This document shows positions 23,301 through 31,400 of a DNA stretch of 64,000 bases, piece after piece. Within the stretch, counting starts at the first letter, position 1. Each line of letters begins with the position of its first letter. Position numbers and translations under genes: made by a program. The notes under the pieces are model-generated. The model was given only the letters and a program-made list of their open reading frames with translations, searched no databases and had not been told where the DNA came from. The stretch lies in the NCBI GenBank assembly GCA_013397865.1, contig VZTI01004087.1, forward strand, positions 186,260 to 250,259, given 5' to 3'. Origin of the DNA: Struthidea cinerea (Eukaryota; Chordata; Aves; Passeriformes; Corcoracidae).

Positions 23301-26187
23301 AAGATGAACTTTATGGTGATGATTCCTTTGATGAAGCTGAGCCTTGGAGACAATTTTGGTCCAGCTACATTTGTTCATGACAACAAAATAGTTTTGTTAA
23401 TGTTAGCGATAAATAATAGACTAATATTTTAAGAGCAATAACTAAATTTCCTAATATGTTAGGCATCCACAGTTGAATTTTACAGGAACAGCAATTTCTA
23501 TCATCTCATTAATTCTCTATTTTTTCTCCACTTATTTTGGTTTTAGAACAAACTGTCTAAGAGCCTGGATACTAATTGAAAAATCTAAAGTTAAAAAATA
23601 TGTATTATTCAGCTTGCTTCTCTTATGAAGCAACATGATTAAAATGCAAATAATATGCCTAACTGTTGACTTTAATTATCTCACTCTTATGGTTATTGAC
23701 CCTAAAGGTCACTATAGGTTACAAGACCATAGAACAGGAAAGAAGTAACTATGGGGTATATAGGGCCCATTTACCTATTGGATCTACTCAAATATTTTGT
23801 AATAACTTCTGAAGTTGCAAAAATAGTTTTAACTTTTCTTTGGAAGAATGCCTATGGCTTTTAAGATTTTCATAATGTGTAATTGTCTGCATGCATCAGA
23901 TGGATAATTTATTCAGAATGTGACAGGGACACTGCGAGGAGCGGTTTTGAGTTCCTGCTCTGAGTTCTGTAAAGGTATTTAAGGCCTAAAATATTCAGAG
24001 TTAATTGTCCTTGCCAGTACAAAAGACAGAATTTTCAAGTCTAAGGGAGTTTAGAACCATTCAAAATATGAACAACTTAAATATTTTCAACGTAAGTTAT
24101 TGTGTGCTACACATGGACCATGTTACCCCCTTTATAAGTGGTCTGGTCAAACTCAGTTAAACACTATCCAAATTTGGCATCTCGCTAAGGGGCAACACAG
24201 ATTCTTTGTTATCCATAGATCTTGGTTTCCTTATCACAAAACCCAGGACATGGGAGAGGTGATCTATATCTACATCTTTAAACTAACATGGGGCTCAGAT
24301 GTGACCCCAGAGCAGATCAAACCCTTAGGGTTTGGGAGCATGCCTTGGACTGGCTGCTAAGACATAACCTGTGTTTAGCAATTTCACTCAGAAACATTCA
24401 TCTACAAATATTTCATGACCTTGAACATGTTAAATGACAGGTCTCTTACAGATAACATTTGCTGAGAAGGAATAGCAAAGGTATTCAGTTTACTTGTTTT
24501 TTTAGGCTGGGGACAAAATAAATGGTCTTACCATTGTAAATGAGAACTGAGAACAAGAATTTTTGTACTCGTCCTCGTGTATCTGCCATTGCAGTGCTGA
24601 TGGACACATTTATATTTCTTAATCTTGGTAATGGAAAAGGAGTCATGAGTCTATGTTAAATGAAATTTGAAAATTTAGTTCTCACTGTAAAAAGATTTTG
24701 ATATGGAATAGTGATTTAAAAACAGAGACTGTCTACCTTTGTATTTTCGTTGATGCAGTTTTCTTCAGGGCCTTAATTACTAAAAATTCCTGTGTTGATC
24801 ATAGACTACCACTTCATTTGCTGAAAGCAGCGCATATTCTACTCAATAAAAAGACACAATTAAATATGTCTGATTAGATAATGGTTACACTGCAATATAT
24901 TAACAGTAATCTTCAATAAAATCCCCAGTTAACCTGTGAGAAATAAAAAGGTGAGATCATGAAAATGCATGACATTTATGAAGTTTCTTTGCAGGAAACT
25001 GTTTTCAAGGTATTGCACAAGTAATAATAATATAAAAAAAAATAGAGAGTATGTCTTCATTTGTTTTTTCAGAAGTGAGACATCACACTCCATAGTAGTT
25101 ACTTCGAAAGGGCTGTGAAAAAGTAATTAATGAATTTTGAGCACTTCACCCTTTGGGCCCAATTAAATTTTAGTGCTAGTTAATTAGCAGTTAAACTTAT
25201 TTTGGTTCATTCATCTAAAAAGGGCCGTAAAGAAAAGAAAACCAGATCTCAAGATTAAAATTACTCCTAGCATACAAAAATAAATACTTATAGTAAATAT
25301 AATAATAATGATAAGCAGAGAGAAGGGGGCAGATAAACCCTCATTAAGACAATTATCTTAAAGCACATTTTTAAAGGAGGGTGAAAAATAATTGCTCGTT
25401 GTGCTAAACCTACGTTAATCTAATGAACCATGCAGATTCCTGTAGTTTCTCAGTGGTAAAAGGATTTAGTATTAATCAGCTTCATTAAAAATTAATGAGG
25501 GGTAAATCAGCTGCTACTTAGTGTAATAGAAAATCACACTAAATACTGTTTGTAAACTACACTACACTCAGTATGGCTGCTTTGATGCAGTGTCAAAAAT
25601 AGCACAAGCAAATTGCCAGATGTTGATAAATGAGTCCTTAACTTCTATTCAGAAGAAAGAAAGGAACTTTTCAGCTTTATACTTTCATCTGCTCTGTATG
25701 GAACTAGTTTTAGTAACAGCATGCATGTCAACTTTCCTTGACAGCAGCCCTCAGTGAAGGAAGGTCCTTGGTACTGCCATGGCCTACAGCTCTTGGGCTT
25801 CTCTGACCTTGAGCAAGGTCATAGGAAAGATGTAGTACTGCCTAATTATGTCTTCCTGATCTCCTCTTTCTACGTTTGTTGCTATTTCCATGTCACTGGA
25901 GATATTTGGTCTTCCAAGTCAGGGTAGAAGCTCCTAATCAGCGTGTTCAATCTAACCTTGTACTGTCCTTGAATCGTTACTTTTCATACCTGTCCAATGT
26001 ACACAGGATCGAGTGAAATCTGTTCCTCAGTCACAAAAAGAGGCTCCCACAGCCAGCCACGTTTCACTCTTCGAACTGCTGTGAAAGACTGAACTGTGTT
26101 TTGAGCGCTGGAGTTCTGCGAGCTGGGAGAGCAAGGCCAAAGTTGAACCATTATCACCATGAGATGTAGAAATGCAGAAAAAATCAT
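5181..26187 (-). CDS. CDH19: Cadherin-19 (type II classical cadherin), 5' eight coding exons, partial
   Basis: Calcium-dependent homophilic adhesion protein of the plasma membrane; in vertebrates cadherin-19 marks neural crest and Schwann-lineage cells (established knowledge). Joined exons, in transcript order: 26187-25990, 22710-22416, 16507-16388, 15743-15579, 14623-14439, 13361-13108, 10778-10642, 5302-5181. They sum to 1,476 nt, or 492 codons with no stop, and each junction has AG/GT. Exon lengths of 295, 120, 254, 137 and 122 nt are those of type II cadherins. Residues 1-about 22 are the signal peptide, RRVKR (39-43) the furin site, and the mature protein starts GWLW with Trp2 and Trp4. 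Calcium motifs LDRE (106-109), DVNDN (141-145), MDRE (213-216), DVNDN (249-253), LDRE (434-437) and DVNDN (468-472) mark the EC repeats. CDH19 is preferred over CDH7, 10, 12 and 18 from recalled matches such as LYSL.QGQPYFSVEP, IIQAKDM.GQPGA and NETQEGI.LLKK. The 3' exons lie outside the window or were not seen. Confidence 0.86.
7758..8755 (-). mobile_element. CR1 non-LTR retrotransposon, 5'-truncated, RT C-terminal part and 3' end
   Basis: Read on the minus strand, it begins near 8755 with a degraded RT motif (SGVP followed by LSSVVGSVL in place of SGVPQGSVLGPVL). It continues through the 3' part of ORF2 (AKKANGILAWIRTSMAS, then FPLYSVLVRLHLESCVQF and LFRLEKRKLRGDL at 8372-8061) and ends in the CR1 3' UTR with AATCTATGATTCTG at about 7760. 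Stops and frameshifts break the frame; only a stretch of about 100 codons stays open. Copies like this are 5'-truncated by incomplete reverse transcription. It lies in the same orientation as the CDH19 transcript, inside an intron, and is not expected to be active. Confidence 0.93.
10265..10338. repeat. Near-perfect inverted repeat, 33-nt arms and 8-nt loop
   Basis: The arm at 10265-10297 is complementary to 10306-10338 with only two mismatches; the loop is 10298-10305. The arm core reads TTAAATTAGACCCTGG on the left and CCAGGGTCTAATTTAA on the right. It lies in a CDH19 intron about 300 bp from an exon. The size and shape fit a small-RNA hairpin, a folded-back MITE or a recent inverted duplication; the sequence alone does not decide. 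Confidence 0.85.
10642..10778 (-). CDS. CDH19: CDH19 exon encoding second half of EC4
   Basis: This 137-nt exon is the standard length. The acceptor AG is at 10780-10779 behind a pyrimidine tract, and the donor GTGAGTAAG starts at 10641. It encodes YCIVHSMHLKRLFSINEHNG, then AIITTEPLDRE and HNITVTATET. LDRE is the EC4 calcium motif and HNIT a glycosylation sequon. The stretch before FSIN is the most divergent part of the ectodomain: it carries a cysteine (predicted residue 408) where human CDH19 and most paralogues have serine. Confidence 0.88.
10779..13107 (-). other. CDH19: CDH19 intron within EC4 coding region
   Basis: 2.3-kb intron, AT-rich. It holds the 14-bp perfect hairpin at 11278-11310 and short AT repeats (for example near 12460-12472). 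No coding or transposon signal was seen. Confidence 0.8.
11278..11310. repeat. Perfect 14-bp inverted repeat with 5-nt loop
   Basis: CAGGGAAGACTCAG at 11278-11291 is followed by the loop TGCTC and the exact reverse complement at 11297-11310. It resembles a stable hairpin terminator in form, but there is no reason to expect one in a vertebrate intron. It is recorded as structure only. Confidence 0.9.
13108..13361 (-). CDS. CDH19: CDH19 exon encoding end of EC3 and start of EC4
   Basis: This 254-nt exon is the standard type II length. The acceptor AG is at 13363-13362 and the donor GTACCTG starts at 13107. It begins in phase 0 with IVDYESKRRYSIQAKAVN, carries GPFEDTTIVKI and the EC3-EC4 linker VEDADEPPVF, then the EC4 start with TAKDPDYDDSPVR. 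The linker DADEPP, rather than DxNDN, is normal at this position in type II cadherins. It leaves in phase 2, with the last Arg codon completed by the next exon. Confidence 0.9.
13362..14438 (-). other. CDH19: CDH19 intron within EC3 coding region
   Basis: 1.1-kb intron. It contains a (TA)n run at 13729-13749 followed closely by an A/C-rich tract at 13783-13836; the rest is unremarkable AT-rich sequence. Confidence 0.8.
13729..13836. repeat. (TA)n microsatellite next to an A/C-rich low-complexity tract
   Basis: A TA dinucleotide run occupies 13729-13749. After about 30 bp of ordinary sequence, an A/C-rich stretch with CAAAAC-type units occupies 13783-13836. It is likely length-polymorphic. 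Confidence 0.85.
14439..14623 (-). CDS. CDH19: CDH19 exon encoding most of EC3
   Basis: This 185-nt exon has its acceptor AG at 14625-14624 and donor GTGAG starting at 14438. It enters in phase 1 and leaves in phase 0. It encodes RLYYMSVSEEAPVGTTVG, an acidic calcium-site stretch AEDSDIGDNAAMDYFIEGDS, and the conserved end NNETQEGIILLKK (N-E-T is a possible glycosylation sequon). It is again one codon shorter than the 188-nt paralogue exon. A CR1 3' fragment begins only about 200 bp away in the adjoining intron. Confidence 0.9.
14624..15578 (-). other. CDH19: CDH19 intron between EC2 and EC3 exons
   Basis: Intron of 955 bp, about a quarter of it the antisense CR1 fragment at 14812-15063. Nothing else was recognised. 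Confidence 0.85.
14812..15063 (+). mobile_element. CR1 LINE 3' end fragment
   Basis: Plus-strand copy starting near AAAGGACAAGAGGTAATGG. It runs through the CR1 landmarks AGATTAGATATAAGA, GGCACAGGTTGCCCAGAG and GGGTTGGACTAGATGG, and ends in TTTTATGATTCTATGAA. About 250 bp of 3' ORF2 end plus UTR, heavily 5'-truncated. It lies in the CDH19 intron between the EC2 and EC3 exons, antisense to the transcript. The 150 bp before it (14650-14811) is also GC-richer than the intron and could be a more decayed extension. Confidence 0.93.
15579..15743 (-). CDS. CDH19: CDH19 exon encoding second half of EC2
   Basis: This 165-nt exon is one codon shorter than the 168 nt common in paralogues. The acceptor AG is at 15745-15744 and the donor GTGAGT starts at 15578. 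It encodes VIRMASQMDRETKDQYLVII and QAKDMVGQPGAF, and runs to the EC2-EC3 linker SDVNDNPPKFQQ. MDRE and DVNDN are calcium-binding motifs. The shorter VIRMASQMDRE compared with VIRTALPNMDRE in other type II cadherins accounts for the missing codon and is shared with human CDH19 (VIRISSKMDRE). Confidence 0.9.
15744..16387 (-). other. CDH19: CDH19 intron splitting EC2
   Basis: 644-bp intron with canonical ends and no recognised repeat. Confidence 0.85.
16388..16507 (-). CDS. CDH19: CDH19 exon encoding first half of EC2
   Basis: This is the 120-nt exon characteristic of type II cadherin genes. The acceptor AG is at 16509-16508 and the donor GT at 16387-16386, and it is phase 1 at both ends. It encodes TSVTQVTATDADDPSYGNSA, then a segment reading RLLYSLVQGQPYFSVEPKTG. 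ATDADDP supplies calcium ligands at the EC1-EC2 boundary, and YGNSAR with LQGQPYFSV-like text is near-invariant in the family. The RLLYSL wording favours CDH19 over the RVVYSIL of most paralogues. Confidence 0.9.
18695..18791. repeat. A/C-rich low-complexity tract
   Basis: About 100 bp of CCCCAA, CAAAAAACC and similar units, with an 8-base C run around 18719-18726. It is G/U-rich in the CDH19 transcript, like the tracts at 4419 and 13783. Confidence 0.85.
22149..22232. repeat. 42-bp tandem duplication, two copies
   Basis: 22149-22190 and 22191-22232 are adjacent copies differing at one base (AGGTACTTAA versus AGATACTTAA). The near-identity indicates a recent duplication or a VNTR. It sits within an intron, 184 bp from the EC1 exon donor. 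Confidence 0.95.
22416..22710 (-). CDS. CDH19: CDH19 exon encoding most of EC1
   Basis: This 295-nt exon starts in phase 0 at LKSDLDKQDG and ends in phase 1. The acceptor AG is at 22712-22711 and the donor GT at 22415-22414. It encodes residues 67-164 of the predicted protein. EC1 features are LDRE (106-109), RAQAI (117-121, where type II cadherins carry QAI in place of the HAV of type I), PESEF (131-135) and the EC1-EC2 calcium linker DVNDNAPQF (141-149). Candidate N-glycosylation sequons are N97-G-T and N122-R-S. The ending PEMSPEG matches the human CDH19 wording more closely than CDH7, CDH12 or CDH18, which read PEMSPVG or similar (from memory). Confidence 0.9.
22711..25989 (-). other. CDH19: CDH19 intron after the first coding exon
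   Basis: 3.3-kb AT-rich intron with no recognised transposon. The part at about 25130-25520 is dense in ATTA/TAAT homeodomain-type cores and is the most enhancer-like stretch by eye. An 86-codon plus-strand open frame at 24100-24360 shows no family signature. Confidence 0.8.
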
Positions 26188-26216
26188 GCTGAACCCTTCT
26201 TTCAATAAATCTTAAT
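25990..26216 (-). CDS. CDH19: CDH19 first coding exon: 5' UTR end, signal peptide, propeptide, mature N-terminus
   Basis: The acceptor AG is at 26218-26217 after a pyrimidine-rich tract, and the donor GTATG starts at 25989. Coding begins at the ATG 26187-26185, which has A at -3; an in-frame TAA at 26214-26212 rules out a longer reading within this exon. The exon encodes 66 residues. A hydrophobic leader (MIFSAFLHLMVIMVQLWPCS) is followed by a propeptide of about 20 residues and the furin-type site RRVKR, then GWLWEPLFVTEEQ. Trp at mature positions 2 and 4 is the type II strand-swap signature. The usual WNQFF reads WEPLF here, a departure from the family consensus. The LWPC in the leader and the short propeptide both resemble human CDH19. 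The 29 nt before the ATG are 5' UTR. Confidence 0.88.
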
Positions 26217-26696
26217 CTGTGAAAGAGAAAAAAAAAAGAAAGAAAACTTTGACAAAGCATCACTTTTGCCTTTCTACTTTTATATATTGATTCTGTGTTA
26301 ATGTAACAGCTGATTTGCAGTGTTAAAAACCTCCTCCTGTCTCCAAAAGTAAAGAGCTGAAACAAAGTCTGCTTCTGATTGAAATAGACATTCTTTCAGA
26401 GTCTCTAACATGAAAGTCAAGTGCTTAACTTTTTATGAATATCCTGTACAGGGACTTTTTATGCAAAAAAAAAAAAAGGAAAATAATCCTTCAATTAATT
26501 CATCTTTTAAATTAGGCTGGGTAATTGCATTGTGTAGCCTAGGAATAATTTCATTGGAATAATTGTATGCTTCTACTTAGACAGGGCTCATTTTGAGCTG
26601 CAGTCACAGAACTGCCTGAAGGGTGAACATCTAGCCTTAGTAGCCCTAATGTCTAGCAGTTGGAGTGGTGCAGATATTTTTTTAACCTCTTCTTAC
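26217..26696. other. Upstream of first coding exon; CDH19 leader exon not identified
   Basis: The AG at 26218-26217 with an upstream pyrimidine tract shows that a 5' UTR leader exon must lie further to the right. No CpG island or clear donor exon was recognised here. Confidence 0.55.
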
Positions 26697-28495
26697 CCAC
26701 TTTCCCAGCTCAGCAATGCCAAAGGTGATAGGGTCCCACGAAGAAGCAGCAAAAATTTACAACTTTCTCATTCCCAGCCGAATAGAGACATGGGAGGCAG
26801 AGGTGTTTAACACACTCTTTGCCTGTGCCTTTGACGCGGATGATGCACCAAGAGGTTCCCAGAGCCCTGAGCTGGAGGACCATGACTGAGACAATGATCA
26901 GCTCCCAGTTGACTCTGAAATTTTACAGGAGCTGCTGCTCCAGCTGGATCCCTACAAATCTATAGAGCCTGATGGGATTCATCTGAGAATCCTCAAAGAG
27001 TTGCTGATGTCATTGCAAAACCTCTCTCAATGATTTTTGAGTGGTCTTGAGAATTCAGAGAGGTCCCAGCTGAGTGGAAGCTGCTGAATGTTATCCCATT
27101 TTTCAAGAAGGGCAAGAATGAGAACCCCAGAGCCTACAGGCTTGTCAGTCTCATTTCAGTGGCTTGTAAAGTTATCGAGAATGTTATTCTGGGAGGTATT
27201 GAAAAACACCTGGAGGACAGCACAGTAATTGGTCAAAACCAGTATGGCTTCATGAGAGGAAAGTACTGCTTATCAAATCTGACTTCGTTTTATGACATGG
27301 TATCTCACCTAGTTAATGAATGGAAGCCCATTGATGTAATCTTTTTGGATTTCAGCAAAGCTTTCAATACTTTCTCTCACAGTACCTTTCTAGACAAAAT
27401 TTTCGGTGCACAGCTGGATAAACACATCATGAATTGGGCGAGCAACTTGCTCACAGGCTGGGCACAAAGGGATACAGTGAATGGGGTGACATCAAACTGG
27501 GAACCTGCCACTAGTGGTATTTCACAGGGCTCCATCCTCTGCCCTGTATTCTTAAACATCTTTATGACTTTCATGCAGGACTGGAAGGGATATTAAGCAA
27601 ATATGCAGATGATACAAAACTTGGAGGAGCCTTTGAAGGCAGGGAGGCTCTACAGAGAAACCTTAAAAAATTAAGGGGCTAGGCAATCTCCAACTGTATA
27701 AATTTCAACAAGGGAAAGGGATGGATTCTGCACCTGGGATGGGGCAAGCCTGGATGTACACATGGGGGAATGAGAGGCTGGAAAGCAGTGCCACAGAAAG
27801 GGACCTGGGGGTCCTGGTCAGTGGCAAGTTGAACATGAGTCAGCAGTGCCCTGGCAGCCAGGAGGGCCAAGCGTGTCCTGGGGGGCATCAGGCTCAGCAT
27901 CACCAGCTGGGCAAGGGAGGGGATTGTCCTGCTCTGCTCTGCACTGTGGTGGCCTCACCTTGAGCCCTGTGTGCAGGTTTGGGTGCCACAATATAGGAAT
28001 GATATTAAGCTATTAAAGAGCATCTAAAGGAGGGCCATGAGGATGGTGAAGGGCCTTGAGGGGAAGCCATATAGGGAGTGGCTGAAGTCACTTGGTCTGT
28101 TCAGCCTGGAGAAGAAGAGGCTGAGGGGAGACCTCATTGCAGTTACAACTTCCCCCGGAGGGGAAGAGCAGGGGCAGGAACTGATTTCTTCTTTCTGGTG
28201 ATCAGAGAGAGGACCTGAGGAAATGGCCTGAAGCTGAGTCAGGGGAGGCTTGGGTTGGATATTAGGAAAAGCTTTTCACCCACAGAGTGTTTGGACACTG
28301 GAACAGGCTCCCCAGGGAAATGATCACAGCACCAAGCCTGTAGACAGAGTTCAAGAAGTGTTTGGACAGTGCTCTTGGGAACATGGTGGGACTCTTGGGG
28401 ATGGTCCTGTACAGGGCTAAAATTTAGACTCTGATTCTTGTGGATCCCTTCCAACTCAGCATATTCTGGTTCTGTGATTCTGTGATTCTGTGAAT
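26697..28495 (+). mobile_element. CR1 LINE, 5'-truncated, decayed reverse transcriptase and complete 3' end
   Basis: About 1.8 kb of plus-strand CR1. ORF2 reverse-transcriptase landmarks in order are PDGIHLRILKEL (about 26970), IPFFKKGKNENPRAYRLVSL (about 27100), IGQNQYGF, VIFLDFSKAFNT (27333-27368) and TSGISQGSILCPVFLNIF (27511-27564). The catalytic YADDTKLGG begins at 27602, in a different frame from the preceding segment, so a frameshift lies near 27575. In-frame stops also occur upstream. The C-terminal region and 3' UTR follow, ending in the repeat TTCTGTGATTCTGTGATTCTGTG at 28470-28493. The longest uninterrupted stretch is 27159-27596 (145 codons). Full-length CR1 is about 4.5 kb, so the 5' part is missing. 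It is not capable of retrotransposition. Confidence 0.95.
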
Positions 28496-31400
28496 AGAAG
28501 TTGTCATAACAGATTTTACTACCTCTGATATTATTGTCTCCAATTAAACTGACAAAGGGGAAATATATCTTGAAACCTGTAGGTTTCTGTATCTAGTTTC
28601 ATTTCGACTATGTATATTTTCAGAAAGCAAAGGCTTTTCACAAACTATAAGCTATTACTGACTTTTCAGTGATTTTTGGCACAATGAAGGAAACTGAATT
28701 TTAAATATAATGCTATGCTCAGTTAAGAATAGCCATCTTCTGTAAGACAAAAAGAAAAATTTTGAAAATACCTACTACAAACATTTCAAGTTTTAAACCC
28801 CCATTTTGCAATGGCATTAGCCATACTTTTCAAGACTTTATCATTGAAGAGTAAGATTTCCTATGAAGGAGCAGTCTGGTTTTTGAATTTTTGACATGCT
28901 AGCCAGTTTGAAAAACACACTGGAAAAAAATATTTGGATACATTTACCTCAGACCAGAAAAATACATAAGTCTTTTAGCTGTCCAGGATAAACTATGAAT
29001 CTATGCATTTTAAATTCACTATTTAAGTATTAACAATACCCATCCTTGTCACAAGGAAAATGCCATAAGTGCTTAAAAAGACAGACAGATAATACAGAAA
29101 ACTATTTATTTCCTTCCAGCAACTTTATATGGTGTTCGACAACAGTTTGTTAAAATGTAATCTGCAGAGAGGGAGAGAGAGAGAGAGAGAGGGAAAGGAG
29201 TTCTAATAGTAAAGTCAAATAGAACCACAGAGATTAAAGTGTGCATTCCGATTTCTTCACATTTTTTGGTTTTTGACTGTAAACTGTAACTGTGCAAGAT
29301 GAGATTTGAATAGAAGGAATGTGACTTGGGTAACCTCTTGTTTCAGTCTCCTGTAGAAAACTGCTTATTTTCCTATAACTTCAAGAATAATATTTGTGAC
29401 ATGGAAGAAAAGGCCAACAAAGCTCAACTTGGCTCTGAAATAACGCTTAAGTGATGTTTAAAAGGCCTAAAGACGGAGAGTCTCTATGCAGTGGGTATAC
29501 TTAATGCTAAGTAGTAATCTGTAAAGTAACCTTGGAAAGGAACATTCATTTTATTGCAGCACATACCAAAGGACAGACAACTCAAACAACAAAAGCTGAA
29601 CAGTCAAGGAGACCTTTCTGAGGAAGCATAGAAAAATGTATTTCAATCACTATTTATATGTGGAGACAGGTGTTCAGTCTAGGCCATAGCAAATACTTCT
29701 GGCTAGGCTTTTGTTGTTGTTTTGGATGCTTGTTCTGGCAGTGTTCACCTTATTCAACGAAACATCTCAGGCTTGTGGGGCAATATTTCATGCAGAGTGA
29801 ATGTCAAACAAACAGTCATTATCAAACTCATCTGAAGACACTGTGCATAGACAACTACACAGTGAGGGTACAGAATATGACTACGCTGGTCTGCTGTCGG
29901 CCACCTTATTGCAATGTGCTCAGCAGCTGCATATGAACAGCATAAAGCGTGCAATTAATATTTTGGAGCATTTTGGTGTTCTTTTTTACTGATTTATGTT
30001 AATACCCTGTGTTACATGGAGCCAAGCATCATGTCTCGGACAAACTGGGGCAAGTAAAAATTTTTAGATTCTGATATGTTGCACACACTGTTAGTGTATA
30101 AAGACTTTAACTTGAAAATACAGATGGTAGGAAAATTCCTTTAAAAAACAAAGCGATTTAATGGAATTGAGATATATATGTATCTCTGTTTTTCTCTCCT
30201 CTGCTATATCAAACATTCTCAATTTGCCTTTACTTTCAGGACCTTTCAAAGCCCATTTGCTTCCAACATCTTCCTACTCATTTGGCATTGAGACACTGCC
30301 TCCAGCCTCTGGCCAGCACATGTTGCTGTTTTTTATAATCCAATTGTTCTCTTGTGAAACAATCACCTTCTTTCTCTTCCACTGATTTTAGCTCAGTCTC
30401 AGAAGTGATTCTCATAAAATATCCAGAAACTAATTTCTTATTCCCTTATCGTTTTCTAGTCTTTTCTTTAAAAATCTGAATTTCAGTATTACCTACTTAA
30501 AGGAAAAAGAAATAAAAAAGGGATCACAGTGTTTAAGATGATTCTGTGCTGAAACTGCTGCCTATCACTGAGTCTGGTATCGCCTCATTATTCCCTTGTA
30601 CTTTCCTGTCTTTCCCTATCTGTCAGTTGTCTCTTGTTTAACACTCATTTGCTATGGTCTTTGTAAATGAAATGACCTTGTACTCTGTGTTGTAATTATA
30701 GTATGCTGTAGAAGGGAGGATTAGGAAAAGCACTGAGCTTTTGGGCCCTGTAGTAATATGCACAAATAGATATTTTTTTAATAGAATAGTTTCTCATTGA
30801 AAAAAAAGAAAGACAAATATATTTTCAGAGATGAGCAAATGATCTAGCACTAAAAATTTCCCACAGGGAACAAAGAAATGGGAGCCATTGTTTTTCTCCT
30901 GTGCTTTGGGAAGTACGTCTCCACTCTCTCACATGCAGTGGATTGCAATAATAAAGACTGATAGTTAGAACAGAGTAATGAGAATACCTATTGCAGTTGT
31001 AATAAGTGGGCTACAGATTTTCAAGCTTTTAGAGCAGGATCTTCCTTTCATACCCCATGAAAACCATGAGTTTCCTCTAGCTAGAACCAGATTTACCTTC
31101 TCAGAACAAAGTTGGTGAGTCCTTTATTAAGTTTGTTTTGGAATGCTCACCAAGTGACATCCTGTCTCCATTTGAACCTGGATGTTATTTTAGGTGTTGT
31201 GGTAGTCTGACTTGCTTCTGAGTTCCCTTTGTTTTAATTTTTCTTCAATTATGACCATGTAATTACATTACAATATAATACATGCTGCTGCCTAGCATTG
31301 CAAGAAAAACAATAGAAAGAAGCAGAGGTCTAAAAAATACTGCTTCTGGGATACAGTGAAGTTAGATATTTGTTGGTGGAGAAAATAAAAGACTAAAGAT

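Noticed and set aside
24100..24360. 86-codon plus-strand open frame in CDH19 intron
   Set aside because: No recognisable motif, transposon landmark or splice context.
26188..26205. Upstream TTG as the CDH19 start
   Set aside because: The ATG at 26187 has a good -3 A, begins the hydrophobic leader, and an in-frame stop lies just upstream.
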